Assembly: GCF_008369935.1 (NCBI RefSeq)
Contig: NZ_VTUZ01000026.1
Coordinates: 62,001-126,000, forward strand
Length of the DNA stretch: 64,000 nt
From: Paraburkholderia panacisoli
Lineage (GTDB): Bacteria > Pseudomonadota > Gammaproteobacteria > Burkholderiales > Burkholderiaceae
Direction: 5' to 3'
Within the stretch, counting starts at the first letter, position 1. Every line of letters starts with the position of its first letter. Under the pieces are notes generated by a model, which was given only the letters and a program-made list of their open reading frames with translations, was not told the DNA's origin and did no database searches. The position numbers were made by a program, and so were the translations under genes. Positions 1 through 7,553 of the stretch are shown in pieces.

Positions 1-11
1 GCTTTGTAAGA

Positions 12-45
12 AACCCCGCTAGCCTCAGGCTCGCGGGGTTTTTTG
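12..45. terminator. Bidirectional rho-independent terminator
   Basis: An 8-bp stem AACCCCGC (12-19) pairs with GCGGGGTT (33-40), and an inner AGCC/GGCT pairing extends it. It is followed by a T run at 39-44. It lies just beyond the tolC stop at 69 and would also stop transcription entering from the left edge of the window. Confidence 0.85.
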
Positions 46-68
46 TTGCCACAACCCTACCCCGCTCG

Positions 69-1565
69 TCAGCGAGTCGCCGCAAGCGCCTTCTGCTGCG
101 CGAGGCGCAACGCTTCGATCGGGGTCATCGGCGCCGGCCCGGCACTCGCCGTTGTCTGTTGCGCGCTCCGACTGGCGACGCCTTGCTCATTTACCGCAGG
201 CGCCGCGCGCTCCGCCTCCACCGCCTGACGATTCGCCACCGCGCCGCGCCCCTCCGCCGCCCCGGCCAGCAACCCATTCGCCCGCGCCACCTCGTCCAGG
301 TCCAATGTCGCCGTCGCGGCCTTGAGCTGCAGCAACGCCACAATCGCCGTATAGCGCGCCCGAATCAGATCGCGACGACCCGTGTAAAACGAATCCGCTG
401 CCCGCAGCACATCGGTGCTCGTGCGGCTGCCCACCTTGTAGCCCGCCTGCGTCGCGCTCAACGCGGCCCGCGAGGTCTGCGCGACGCGCATCAACCCTTC
501 GACCCGCGTCACGCCGTCATGAAAGCGCGACCAGTTCTCCCGCGCGGTCGCGCCCGCTACTCGAGTTGCGCCAAGCAGTTCTTCCACCGCCTTGTCCTCG
601 AGTGCCCGCGTCTCGTCGATGATCGCGTCCGTCTCGCCCCCCTCGAAAAGTGGAATCGTCACCGACAACATCGCGGTCGTGGTGGTGGTCGGACGGGCGA
701 AGCCGGAGGCCGCGCCGGCCGGCGTATGGTTCGCCGTCAAATTCACGACCGGCAGATTCCTGGCGCGCGCCTTCTCCACTTCAAATTGAGCGATCCGCCG
801 GTCGATCTGCTTCAACTGCACCATGTAGTCGTGCGCTTCAGCCCGCGTGACCCAGCTATCCCGGTCGTCGGGACTAAGGTGCGGCATGAGCGCGGAGTCC
901 GACAAATGCGACAGTCCCGCAAACGGCTCACCCGTGATCTGTTCCAGCGCCAGGCGCCGAAGTCGCAAATCGCTGCGGGCATCGGTCTGCTGCAGCCGGG
1001 CCTGCTCGCGCGCCGCTTCGGCGTCCCGCAAGTCGATCACGGTCGCCTCGCCCGCCGCCTGCCTGCGCTGCAACCGCTCGATATGCTGTTCGAGCGCGAG
1101 CGTGTAGTCATCGGCGCGCGCCAGTTCGTCTTCGGCGGCGAGTTCGTCGAAGTACGCGCGCACCGCTTGCAGGATGGCCCGTTGCTGAGCGCGCGCAGCG
1201 TCGAGCGCGCCGCGCGCGTTGACAAAGTCGGCCTGGCGGTATGTAGTCCAGCGGCTCCAGTCGAAGACCGGCTGCGTCAGCGTGACGGTCCACCCGTTTT
1301 GCCAGTAGCTGTCGCTCGGAAGGCCTTCGATGGAGGTTCGGTTGTACGCGCGCCCCCAACCGCCCGACAGTTGCGGCAGCAATGCCGCGCGGGCCTTCGG
1401 CACTGCCAGCCGCGCGGCCCTCGAGCCTGCGCGCGACGCCGCCAGGTCCGCGTCGTGAGCGACCGCCTGCTCGGCGACCGTGAGCAGGTCGACGGCCGCC
1501 GCGGTGCTCGCGTGAGTGACGCTGGCGAGCGCGATCAGCAAGCCCGGCACCATCCGCCTATTCAT
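69..1565 (-). CDS. TolC-family outer membrane efflux/secretion channel
   Basis: A 498-residue outer membrane factor that should form the outer membrane duct of the type I secretion system encoded upstream. The N-terminus is a signal peptide (basic MNRRM, hydrophobic stretch, Ala-rich cleavage region). Two long alternating helical repeats typical of TolC follow, rich in Ala, Arg and Gln. After the second repeat there is a C-terminal extension of about 75 Ala/Gln-rich residues that looks disordered. I chose ATG 1565 because it starts the signal peptide and overlaps the ABC transporter stop by 8 bases, implying translational coupling; an in-frame start at 1583 would only add basic residues. Last gene of the peptide-export operon, followed by a terminator. 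Confidence 0.9.
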   Translation of the reverse strand: MNRRMVPGLLIALASVTHASTAAAVDLLTVAEQAVAHDADLAASRAGSRAARLAVPKARAALLPQLSGGWGRAYNRTSIEGLPSDSYWQNGWTVTLTQPVFDWSRWTTYRQADFVNARGALDAARAQQRAILQAVRAYFDELAAEDELARADDYTLALEQHIERLQRRQAAGEATVIDLRDAEAAREQARLQQTDARSDLRLRRLALEQITGEPFAGLSHLSDSALMPHLSPDDRDSWVTRAEAHDYMVQLKQIDRRIAQFEVEKARARNLPVVNLTANHTPAGAASGFARPTTTTTAMLSVTIPLFEGGETDAIIDETRALEDKAVEELLGATRVAGATARENWSRFHDGVTRVEGLMRVAQTSRAALSATQAGYKVGSRTSTDVLRAADSFYTGRRDLIRARYTAIVALLQLKAATATLDLDEVARANGLLAGAAEGRGAVANRQAVEAERAAPAVNEQGVASRSAQQTTASAGPAPMTPIEALRLAQQKALAATR

Positions 1566-3666
1566 CGACGACCGCTTCCGCACTCGCCTCGCACAGCAGC
1601 TCGCCGTCGACCAACCGATAACGCGTATCGAACGCGGCGGCGAGCGACATGTCGTGCGTAATCACCACGACGGTCCGCTCGATCCGCCGCAGCAACGCGA
1701 CGATCTTGCGCACCGACGCGGGATCGAGATTCGACGTCGGTTCGTCGAGCAGCAGCAGTTGGCGTTGCTGGTAAAGCGCCCGCGCGAGCAGCAAACGCTG
1801 CCGCTGGCCAGCGGAAATATTCGCGATCGTGTCGCTGATCACGGTGCGGGTGCGCATAGGCAGGCGCATCACGTCCGGCAGCAGGCCGACCTCGTCGAGC
1901 AACGCGTGAATGCGCGCTTCGTCCACGTTGCCGGCAAAGAGCGACACGTTATCCGCAATCGAACCGTGCAGAATCAGATCGCCCTGCCGCATATGAACGG
2001 CATGCCGGCGGATTTCGTCGACGGTGAGATTGGGCCACGCGATCCCGTTCAGCAGGATCTCGCCTTCCTGAAGCTGTTCGGCCGCGGCGAGCAGCTTGAA
2101 CAGCGTGGACTTGCCGCTACCCGACGCGCCGGTGATCACGATCTTGTCGCCCTTGCGAATCACGACGTTCGCGTGCTTGAGCACCGGCTGGTCCGACACA
2201 CCGTAGCGGAACGTGACGTCGCGCACGTCGATACGCTCGAAGCTGCGCACCTCGACGGTCTTGTGCACATCGGCCGGCGGCGTGTAGCGCTCCGCTTCGC
2301 CGTCGACGATATCGCCGACCCGCGCGACCGGCACGCTCAGCATGAAATACTCGAAGGCCGCGTTGATCGAGCGCGCGAATCGCTCCGACAGCAACGACTT
2401 GTAGATCAGAAACGAATAGAACACGCCCACCGAGATCGCGCCGCCGAGCATCAGGCGCGCGGCAAACCAGGTGATCGCGATCATGTCGGCGTAGTTGACG
2501 AGCTTGAGGATCGCGTCGCGCGCGCTGCCGAGGCGGCTGTTGTGCACGACCGCCGCGAAATACGCGCGGTACTTCGCCATGAAGATCGCGGTGCGCCGCG
2601 TCTCGCCCTGCGACAGCTTGATTAGCGACGCGCCGCGAATCGTCTCGATCAGCGTGTCGTCGCAACGCGCCGACTCTTCGAGCACGAGCGTGTGCGTGTC
2701 GCGCATCCGCGTGAAGAGCGCGAACGACACCACCACGTAGAGCACGAAAACCAGCAGCGCGATCAGCGTCAGTTGTGGGCTTTGCACCAGCATCAGCGCC
2801 AGCGCGAGCAGGCCGACGACCAGGTCGATGCCGAGCGCGATCATGGTGCGGGTCGCGTACACGCTGATCTCGTCCTGCGCCTTCACGCGCGCGAACAGAT
2901 CGCCGACGTGACGCTTCTCGAAGTACGGGATCGGATTGCTCAGCAGTTTCGCCAGCAGGCCCTCGGTCATGTTCATCTGCACGAGGCCGTGCAACAGTTC
3001 GACGAGGTAGGTCTCGATGTACTGGCTCAGCGCGCCGACGATGAAGATGCCGGAGAACGTCAGCACCAGCACGTTAAGAAGATTCAGGTTGTCAGCGGCG
3101 ACTACGTCGTCGAGCACCAGATTGCCGAGATAGGGCATCGCGAGAATCGCGAACTGGCTGCCGAGCGCGATGAACATCACCTTGGCGATCTGCGCGTTGA
3201 GCTGCGGATTCAGCGCGCGCACCCGCGCGAGCGCCGCCGGCACGCGCGACTTGTTGCGGATGCGCGGCATCGTCGCAGTCGGCGCGCATTCGAGCAGGTA
3301 GCCGGACACGTTGGCGACGAAGGTGTCCATCGAAATGCGCCGCCGGCCGGTCGCCGGATCGATCACTTGCACATAGCCGCGCCCGTACTTCTCGAACACG
3401 ACGAAATGCGCGCCGCCGAAATGCATGATCGACCCGCGTTTGACGCTCGCCAGATCGCCGCTGCCGAAACGGTAGGCCTGCACCGCCAGCCCGAACTCGA
3501 CGGCGACGTCGTACAGGTCCATCAACGACAATCCGTTCGCCGAGACCGGCCTGAACGCCTGCAACTCGCGCACTTCGGTCGCCCGGCCGAAGTGCGACAG
3601 CACCATCGCCAGACAGGCGTAACCGCATTCGGCGACTTCGTTCTGATAGATCGCGCGCACCGTCAA
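1558..3666 (-). CDS. Peptidase-containing ABC transporter (C39 domain, bacteriocin/microcin exporter type)
   Basis: A 702-residue inner membrane exporter that should cleave a double-glycine leader and pump the mature peptide out. Residues 1-130 are a C39 peptidase with its triad present: Gln8 and Cys14 in QNEVAECGYAC, His87 in GAHFVV, Asp103 in VIDPATG. Transmembrane segments fill about 160-440. The nucleotide-binding domain has Walker A GASGSGKST, signature ISAGQRQR, Walker B LLLLDEPTSNLD and the switch His in VITHD. The start is TTG 3666 or GTG 3660: the peptidase domain begins here, and the TTG overlaps the stop of the HlyD gene. An upstream Met at 3813 would add residues that are only the HlyD frame shadow. 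Neighbours (GG-leader peptide, HlyD, TolC) complete the pathway. Family assignment is secure; the substrate is inferred. Confidence 0.93.
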   Translation of the reverse strand: MTVRAIYQNEVAECGYACLAMVLSHFGRATEVRELQAFRPVSANGLSLMDLYDVAVEFGLAVQAYRFGSGDLASVKRGSIMHFGGAHFVVFEKYGRGYVQVIDPATGRRRISMDTFVANVSGYLLECAPTATMPRIRNKSRVPAALARVRALNPQLNAQIAKVMFIALGSQFAILAMPYLGNLVLDDVVAADNLNLLNVLVLTFSGIFIVGALSQYIETYLVELLHGLVQMNMTEGLLAKLLSNPIPYFEKRHVGDLFARVKAQDEISVYATRTMIALGIDLVVGLLALALMLVQSPQLTLIALLVFVLYVVVSFALFTRMRDTHTLVLEESARCDDTLIETIRGASLIKLSQGETRRTAIFMAKYRAYFAAVVHNSRLGSARDAILKLVNYADMIAITWFAARLMLGGAISVGVFYSFLIYKSLLSERFARSINAAFEYFMLSVPVARVGDIVDGEAERYTPPADVHKTVEVRSFERIDVRDVTFRYGVSDQPVLKHANVVIRKGDKIVITGASGSGKSTLFKLLAAAEQLQEGEILLNGIAWPNLTVDEIRRHAVHMRQGDLILHGSIADNVSLFAGNVDEARIHALLDEVGLLPDVMRLPMRTRTVISDTIANISAGQRQRLLLARALYQQRQLLLLDEPTSNLDPASVRKIVALLRRIERTVVVITHDMSLAAAFDTRYRLVDGELLCEASAEAVVDE

Positions 3667-4856
3667 CCTCGCAGCACGCGGAACAGTGGCGCGAGCACCC
3701 ATTCGGCGATGGTGCGGCGCTCGATCACGATACTCGCCGTCGCAACCATGCCCGGCAGAATGTCGAAGCGCTGGCGCTCGAAGTTGAATGTGTCGCCGCT
3801 CAGCGTGGCCCATGCCATGTAATCGCCCTCGGCACTGCGCGGCTCGGAGGCGCCCGCCGGCGACATCGGCGAGCGCACGGTGGTGCGGGAAATCGAGTCG
3901 ATCCGCGCCGGGTAGCTGCCGAATTTCGCGTACGGAAACGCATCGAACTTGAGCCGCACGATCTGCCCTTCGCGCACGAAGCCGCGCCGCCGCGACGGAA
4001 TGCGCAGCGCGGCGCGCAGCGCTCCCTTCTCGCCGGTCGAGATGACGAGCGCGACGTCGTCCGGCGCAAGGGTGCGCCCCGGCACCAGTCCGGAATAGGT
4101 CACGACGCCCGCTTTCGGCGCGGAAATCGTTGCGTCCTGACGGGTCTGTTCGAAGCGCATGCGAATGTCCTGCAACTCGCGCGCGTGGCGCGCATCCAGT
4201 TCGTTGAGCTGGGCGCCGAGGCCCGTTTGGCTGCTCAGCGCGGCACCGAGATCCGCCGCGAGCTGCTGACGACGCGCGGCGCTTTGCGCAAGAGCAACCT
4301 TCGCCTGATGCGTATCCCCGCTCGCCTGCTCGATCCGGTCGGCGGTGATGTAGTCGGCCACCGACTCCAGCCGCGCGAGCTTGCGGCTGGCCTCGGCGGA
4401 GAGCGCGCGGTTTTGCGCCAACTGCTCGTCGAGCGCGGCGATTTCCGCGCGCCGGCTCTGTGCGGCGAGCCGCGCGGCATCGCGTTGCGCGCTCAGATCA
4501 GCCTTGCGCTGAAGGTACTGCGCGTCGCTCGTGCGGATCTGCTCATCGCGATCGTGTTCGTCGAAAGCCTTGCGTTGCAGACCGTTGCTCGCGAGCGAGA
4601 AATCGCGGTCGAGACGAAACAGCGGCTCGCCCTGCGCCACGCGCGACGCGCGGCTCACGTAGATATCCGACACGAGGCCGCTCAACCCTTGAATCTTGAT
4701 TTCGGCCGGCGACACGATTTCGGCGCGCACGTCCTGCTTCAATTCGACATCGTGAACGAACGCGAAGACGATCGCGACGGCCACGAGCGTGGAAGTCGCA
4801 TACGCGATCCAGCGCCATGAGACGTCCCTGAACTGGGGAAGATTGATGGGTTCCAT
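3663..4856 (-). CDS. HlyD-family periplasmic adaptor of type I secretion
   Basis: A 397-residue membrane fusion protein linking the ABC exporter to TolC. It has a short cytoplasmic N-terminus, one transmembrane segment at about 18-38, a lipoyl-like half (VRAEIVSPAEIKIQGLSG), a long Arg/Ala/Gln-rich coiled coil, then the second lipoyl half (ISAPKAGVVTYSGLVPG) and a beta-barrel domain. The C-terminal PGMVATASIVIERRTIAEWVLAPL is typical of the HlyD family of peptide exporters. I chose ATG 4856; TTG 4880 would add eight residues. Its stop overlaps the ABC transporter start. The 93-base gap to the upstream gene holds two short hairpins (4869-4885 and 4899-4911). Confidence 0.9.
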   Translation of the reverse strand: MEPINLPQFRDVSWRWIAYATSTLVAVAIVFAFVHDVELKQDVRAEIVSPAEIKIQGLSGLVSDIYVSRASRVAQGEPLFRLDRDFSLASNGLQRKAFDEHDRDEQIRTSDAQYLQRKADLSAQRDAARLAAQSRRAEIAALDEQLAQNRALSAEASRKLARLESVADYITADRIEQASGDTHQAKVALAQSAARRQQLAADLGAALSSQTGLGAQLNELDARHARELQDIRMRFEQTRQDATISAPKAGVVTYSGLVPGRTLAPDDVALVISTGEKGALRAALRIPSRRRGFVREGQIVRLKFDAFPYAKFGSYPARIDSISRTTVRSPMSPAGASEPRSAEGDYMAWATLSGDTFNFERQRFDILPGMVATASIVIERRTIAEWVLAPLFRVLRG

Positions 4857-4949
4857 AGCGTCATTGCCGCCGGTTGGCAACCGGCACTGTGTCTGTCCGC
4901 CTGAGGCGGGCGTACTGCCGTGCGGCTGGATTGCCTCACGGATAAGCGT

Positions 4950-5903
4950 CTAGCGGGTCGGCGCGAACGCGTACATCGACGGATGTCCTGCGACAAGCCA
5001 GTCGCGATAGTTGTCGACCACCGCTGTTTCGATACACGTGGCGAGCCGTTGCGGAGCGTCCGGATCGGCGAGCGGCAACGGCTCGAACAATTCGCCGCTG
5101 AACCGCCCGCGCTTGAAACGCAAATAGAACGGCAGCAGCACGGCATCGAACGGTGCGCCCAGCCGGAACACGCCGTTATGGATGCGCGCGTCGCGTCCGA
5201 ATATCGACACGCCGACTGTCTCCATCGGGTAGCGGTGCAGCGTGAAGGGCGGCACATCGGCGAACAGCACCGCGACGCCGTTGCGTCTCAACGTTCGGGC
5301 CACCCGCAGGCCCAGCCCGTTGCGGTCGCCGTCGCCGTACGTGTAGAGCACGGTCACGCTGGGGATCAAGGTCTGGTCGTCGCCATACATGTCGCGCGGC
5401 ACGCCGGACACCACCGAAATCGATTCGAGCCCGAGCACTTCGCGCAGTTCGTCGATCACATAAATGTTTGCGTATTGCGATACGTAGTGAAACGGCGACA
5501 CGATGACGGGCCGCCCCGGCACCTCGGCCTGCAGTTGGCGGACTTTCCTGGCAAGCGTTGCCGCGACGCCTTGCAGATCCGGCCATGCTTCGCTGCCGCG
5601 CGACAGCCTGCCGTAATAGATCCGCTGGTCGATCAGGCTTTCGCGCAGGCTGCCGGACGACACGTGGGTTGCGTTGAACGGCGGCAACCCCAGAACGTCA
5701 CGGCCGATCTCGCAGCGCGCAATGCCGTTCCAGCGCGTGCGCGCGTCGACGAGACTGTGGATTCTCCACACGGCAGCGGCGAATGGTTCGATTGCCGAAG
5801 CCGGCATGCGGGCGATCAACCCGCTTTGCAGTCCGCGCCTTGCGTGCGTAAATCTGATGCGCATCGAAGCCAGCATGACTGACGCGGTGGCCCACGACCC
5901 CAT
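4950..5903 (-). CDS. LpxL-like (LPLAT superfamily) acyltransferase homologue in peptide-export operon
   Basis: A 317-residue protein. The C-terminal two thirds follow the LpxL/HtrB pattern: an LRRNGVAVLFADVP strand like the family's 'G..v.ll.D' segment, a VGVSIFGRDARIHNGVFRLGAPFDAVLLPFY block like the 'v.FFG..a.t..g...lA...gapv.P.f' region, and a terminal HPSMYAF like 'HPeqwlWf'. The usual HX4D/E dyad is not intact: the candidate His sits in HYVSQY, with Tyr at the acidic position. No signal peptide or clear membrane anchor is visible. ATG 5903 has a GGAG seven bases upstream. It lies between the precursor peptide and the export genes, so a role in peptide acylation, or another use of the fold, is inferred. 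Identification rests on pattern, not a search. Confidence 0.6.
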   Translation of the reverse strand: MGSWATASVMLASMRIRFTHARRGLQSGLIARMPASAIEPFAAAVWRIHSLVDARTRWNGIARCEIGRDVLGLPPFNATHVSSGSLRESLIDQRIYYGRLSRGSEAWPDLQGVAATLARKVRQLQAEVPGRPVIVSPFHYVSQYANIYVIDELREVLGLESISVVSGVPRDMYGDDQTLIPSVTVLYTYGDGDRNGLGLRVARTLRRNGVAVLFADVPPFTLHRYPMETVGVSIFGRDARIHNGVFRLGAPFDAVLLPFYLRFKRGRFSGELFEPLPLADPDAPQRLATCIETAVVDNYRDWLVAGHPSMYAFAPTR

Positions 5904-5929
5904 GTTTCACTCCACGTTGATGCTTTGGA

Positions 5930-5959
5930 CCGGGGAGGTCCCCATGAGGACTTCCCCGG
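5930..5959 (-). promoter_or_regulatory. Hairpin between precursor gene and downstream operon (possible attenuator or mRNA stabiliser)
   Basis: A 12-bp inverted repeat, CCGGGGAGGTCC (5930-5941) and GGACTTCCCCGG (5948-5959), with a 6-base loop. There is one mismatch (A-C in the minus-strand RNA). No U run follows, so it is not a standard terminator. Its place directly after the peptide stop resembles hairpins in other peptide operons that keep precursor mRNA more abundant than the processing genes. Confidence 0.6.
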
Positions 5960-5971
5960 CATGCCAGACTA

Positions 5972-6091
5972 TTACGCCCTAACGACGGCCTTCACCGGCG
6001 TGGCTACTACCGGCGCCGGCTTGGTGGCGGTCTTGCAGCAGCCACCAGCAACAGTGGATTTAGCCAGTTCGTTGCGATTGATCTTTTGCAT
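5972..6091 (-). CDS. Small peptide precursor with Gly-Gly leader
   Basis: A 39-residue peptide starting at ATG 6091, with an AAGGAA ribosome-binding site about seven bases upstream. The N-terminal part (MQKINRNELAKSTVAGG, residues 1-17) resembles a double-glycine leader: Gly-Gly at -2/-1, Val at -4, and a Glu-Leu pair that sits two residues further upstream than in the usual consensus. The predicted 22-residue core starts with two adjacent cysteines (CCK), then is rich in Ala, Val, Pro, Thr and Lys, has four basic and no acidic residues, and ends VKAVVRA. The C39 exporter and acyltransferase homologue downstream make this the likely cargo. I do not recognise the family. An in-frame start at 6169 would add 26 residues without a visible ribosome-binding site and would spoil the leader. 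Confidence 0.75.
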   Translation of the reverse strand: MQKINRNELAKSTVAGGCCKTATKPAPVVATPVKAVVRA

Positions 6092-6692
6092 TTCACGTTC
6101 CTTTTTAGTGGTTAAACAGATTAGCTCGTCAGCAATTCCCCGCCTCACTGAGCGACGCAATCCTAGCATTGAAAATTATTCAGATATCGTAATTTTCTTT
6201 ATTTTACACATTTCATTTTATTTTTTATAAAACGTGCGCTGCCCGCTTGAATTGGCACACAAGCCCGACGTAGTTTCTCTGTTCCGATACAGACCTCTAG
6301 CCCCTCTCAAATCGCCGCCCCGAGCCCTACCAGAAGGAAATCCAGCTTTTTAGCCGCCCATTCAAACGATATTTTTCCTCAAACAATAAATTAACCATCT
6401 GCTCCACAAAATCGCACTTCCAAATAAGCCCACAAATATGAAAATCCGCAATAATAAATATCCCACGCTCCAAGCAGAAATTTCCCAAATTTCTCCGGAT
6501 AATTCGCATTGGTCAATAATCACTCATTTTAATTTCACCACTAGAATCGACTCACCTCACCAGGGATCACCCCGACCCGCGGAATATTCACCCGCCCGCA
6601 TGCGTTTATGGGTGGCAGGCGAACGGCAGCCAGCGAGTGCCCGCCTGCTGCCTATACTCCAACCACACGTTGTCAATTCAGGAGCCCGCATC
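6092..6692. other. AT-rich intergenic region upstream of the peptide operon
   Basis: About 600 bases with no convincing gene, between the minus-strand peptide operon and the plus-strand COG4315 gene. 6170-6560 is strikingly AT-rich beside GC-rich neighbours. It should hold the operon promoter. The best candidate is an extended -10 on the minus strand, TGCTAGGAT (hexamer at 6160-6165), without a good -35, so an activator may be needed. Such composition often marks acquired or nucleoid-protein-silenced DNA. A 60-codon minus ORF at 6327-6509 has no ribosome-binding site and is not called. Confidence 0.5.
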
Positions 6693-7061
6693 ATGCGCAA
6701 GACGATCCTCTTCCTCGCCCCGCTCGCGCTGGTTGCGCTGCAACAGAGCGCGTTTGCCGATCCGCCGAAGGTGAACAACGGCCGCTTCGTCAATGCGGAC
6801 GGCATGACGCTCTACACGTTCGACAAGGACACCACGCCCGGCGTGAGCGCCTGCACCGGCGGCTGCATGAGCAACTGGCCGGCGGCGACGGCCAGCCCGG
6901 CAGACAAGCCGTCAGGCGACTGGACGCTGATTCCGAGCGCCGACGGCAAGCAGCAATGGGCGTACAAGGGCCATCCGCTGTATCGCTACGCGGCGGACAA
7001 GCAGGCGGGGGATGCGAAGGGAGACGGCTTCAAGGACATGTGGCACACGGCCAAGCCTTGA
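6693..7061 (+). CDS. Secreted COG4315-type repeat protein
   Basis: A 122-residue exported protein. A signal peptide (MRKTILFLAPLALVALQQSAFA) precedes two copies of the COG4315 'secreted repeat' motif: DGMTLYTFDKDTTPGVSACTGGC and GHPLYRYAADKQAGDAKGDG. The two Cys in CTGGC may form a disulfide. The family is common in proteobacterial periplasms, often near redox or metal genes, and has no firmly known function. ATG 6693 has an AGGAG eight bases upstream. The gene appears monocistronic. Confidence 0.85.
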   Translation: MRKTILFLAPLALVALQQSAFADPPKVNNGRFVNADGMTLYTFDKDTTPGVSACTGGCMSNWPAATASPADKPSGDWTLIPSADGKQQWAYKGHPLYRYAADKQAGDAKGDGFKDMWHTAKP

Positions 7062-7137
7062 GCGCCAGCCGGTGGGTTGCACACCGGCCGTCAAACAGCG
7101 GCGCCCGCGTCACGCCGGCGCCGCTGCGAGTGGGATG

Positions 7138-7404
7138 TCACTCGTCTTTAGGGCACTGCAGATTGCAGCCGTTCGGGTCGCCAAGGTCGCCGCGCTTGCG
7201 CCTGGCCGACGTATTGCCGTGTTGATACTTGTCCGAAGGCGCCGACGCGGCGAACGGCATTTGCGGATGCTCGGCCAGGCGGAACTCGTCCTGCAGGATG
7301 CCGCCTGGCACGCCGGGCGAATTCTGCGCGAAGGCAAGCGGAGTGGTGGCGAGCAGTACACCCGCCGTCGCGGCGGCGGCACATGCGTTTAGAAGAACTT
7401 TCAT
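7138..7404 (-). CDS. Small secreted hypothetical protein
   Basis: An 88-residue protein with a signal peptide (MKVLLNACAAAATAGVLLATTPLAFA) and a mature part of about 60 residues. The mature part carries a basic SARRKRGD stretch and ends in GCNLQCPKDE, where two Cys could pair. No family recognised. It converges on the COG4315 gene. Third-position GC and the clean signal peptide favour a real gene. Confidence 0.65.
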   Translation of the reverse strand: MKVLLNACAAAATAGVLLATTPLAFAQNSPGVPGGILQDEFRLAEHPQMPFAASAPSDKYQHGNTSARRKRGDLGDPNGCNLQCPKDE

Positions 7405-7553
7405 ATCGATTCTGCCGCGGCGTGGCGCGCGGTCAAGGCGGGAACGGAAGCTGAGAGATTAGCCGAAACGGAAGCGATCCGCAGCGGCACGTGCAGCGCG
7501 AAGTTTACAGCCTCTTACTGCAGCCCACTCACCGCGGTTTTTACTGCACCGCA

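Noticed and set aside
6327..6509. 60-codon minus-strand ORF in the AT-rich block upstream of the peptide operon
   Set aside because: No ribosome-binding site, no Gly-Gly leader, no recognised family; AT-rich DNA makes its codon use unlike all neighbours.
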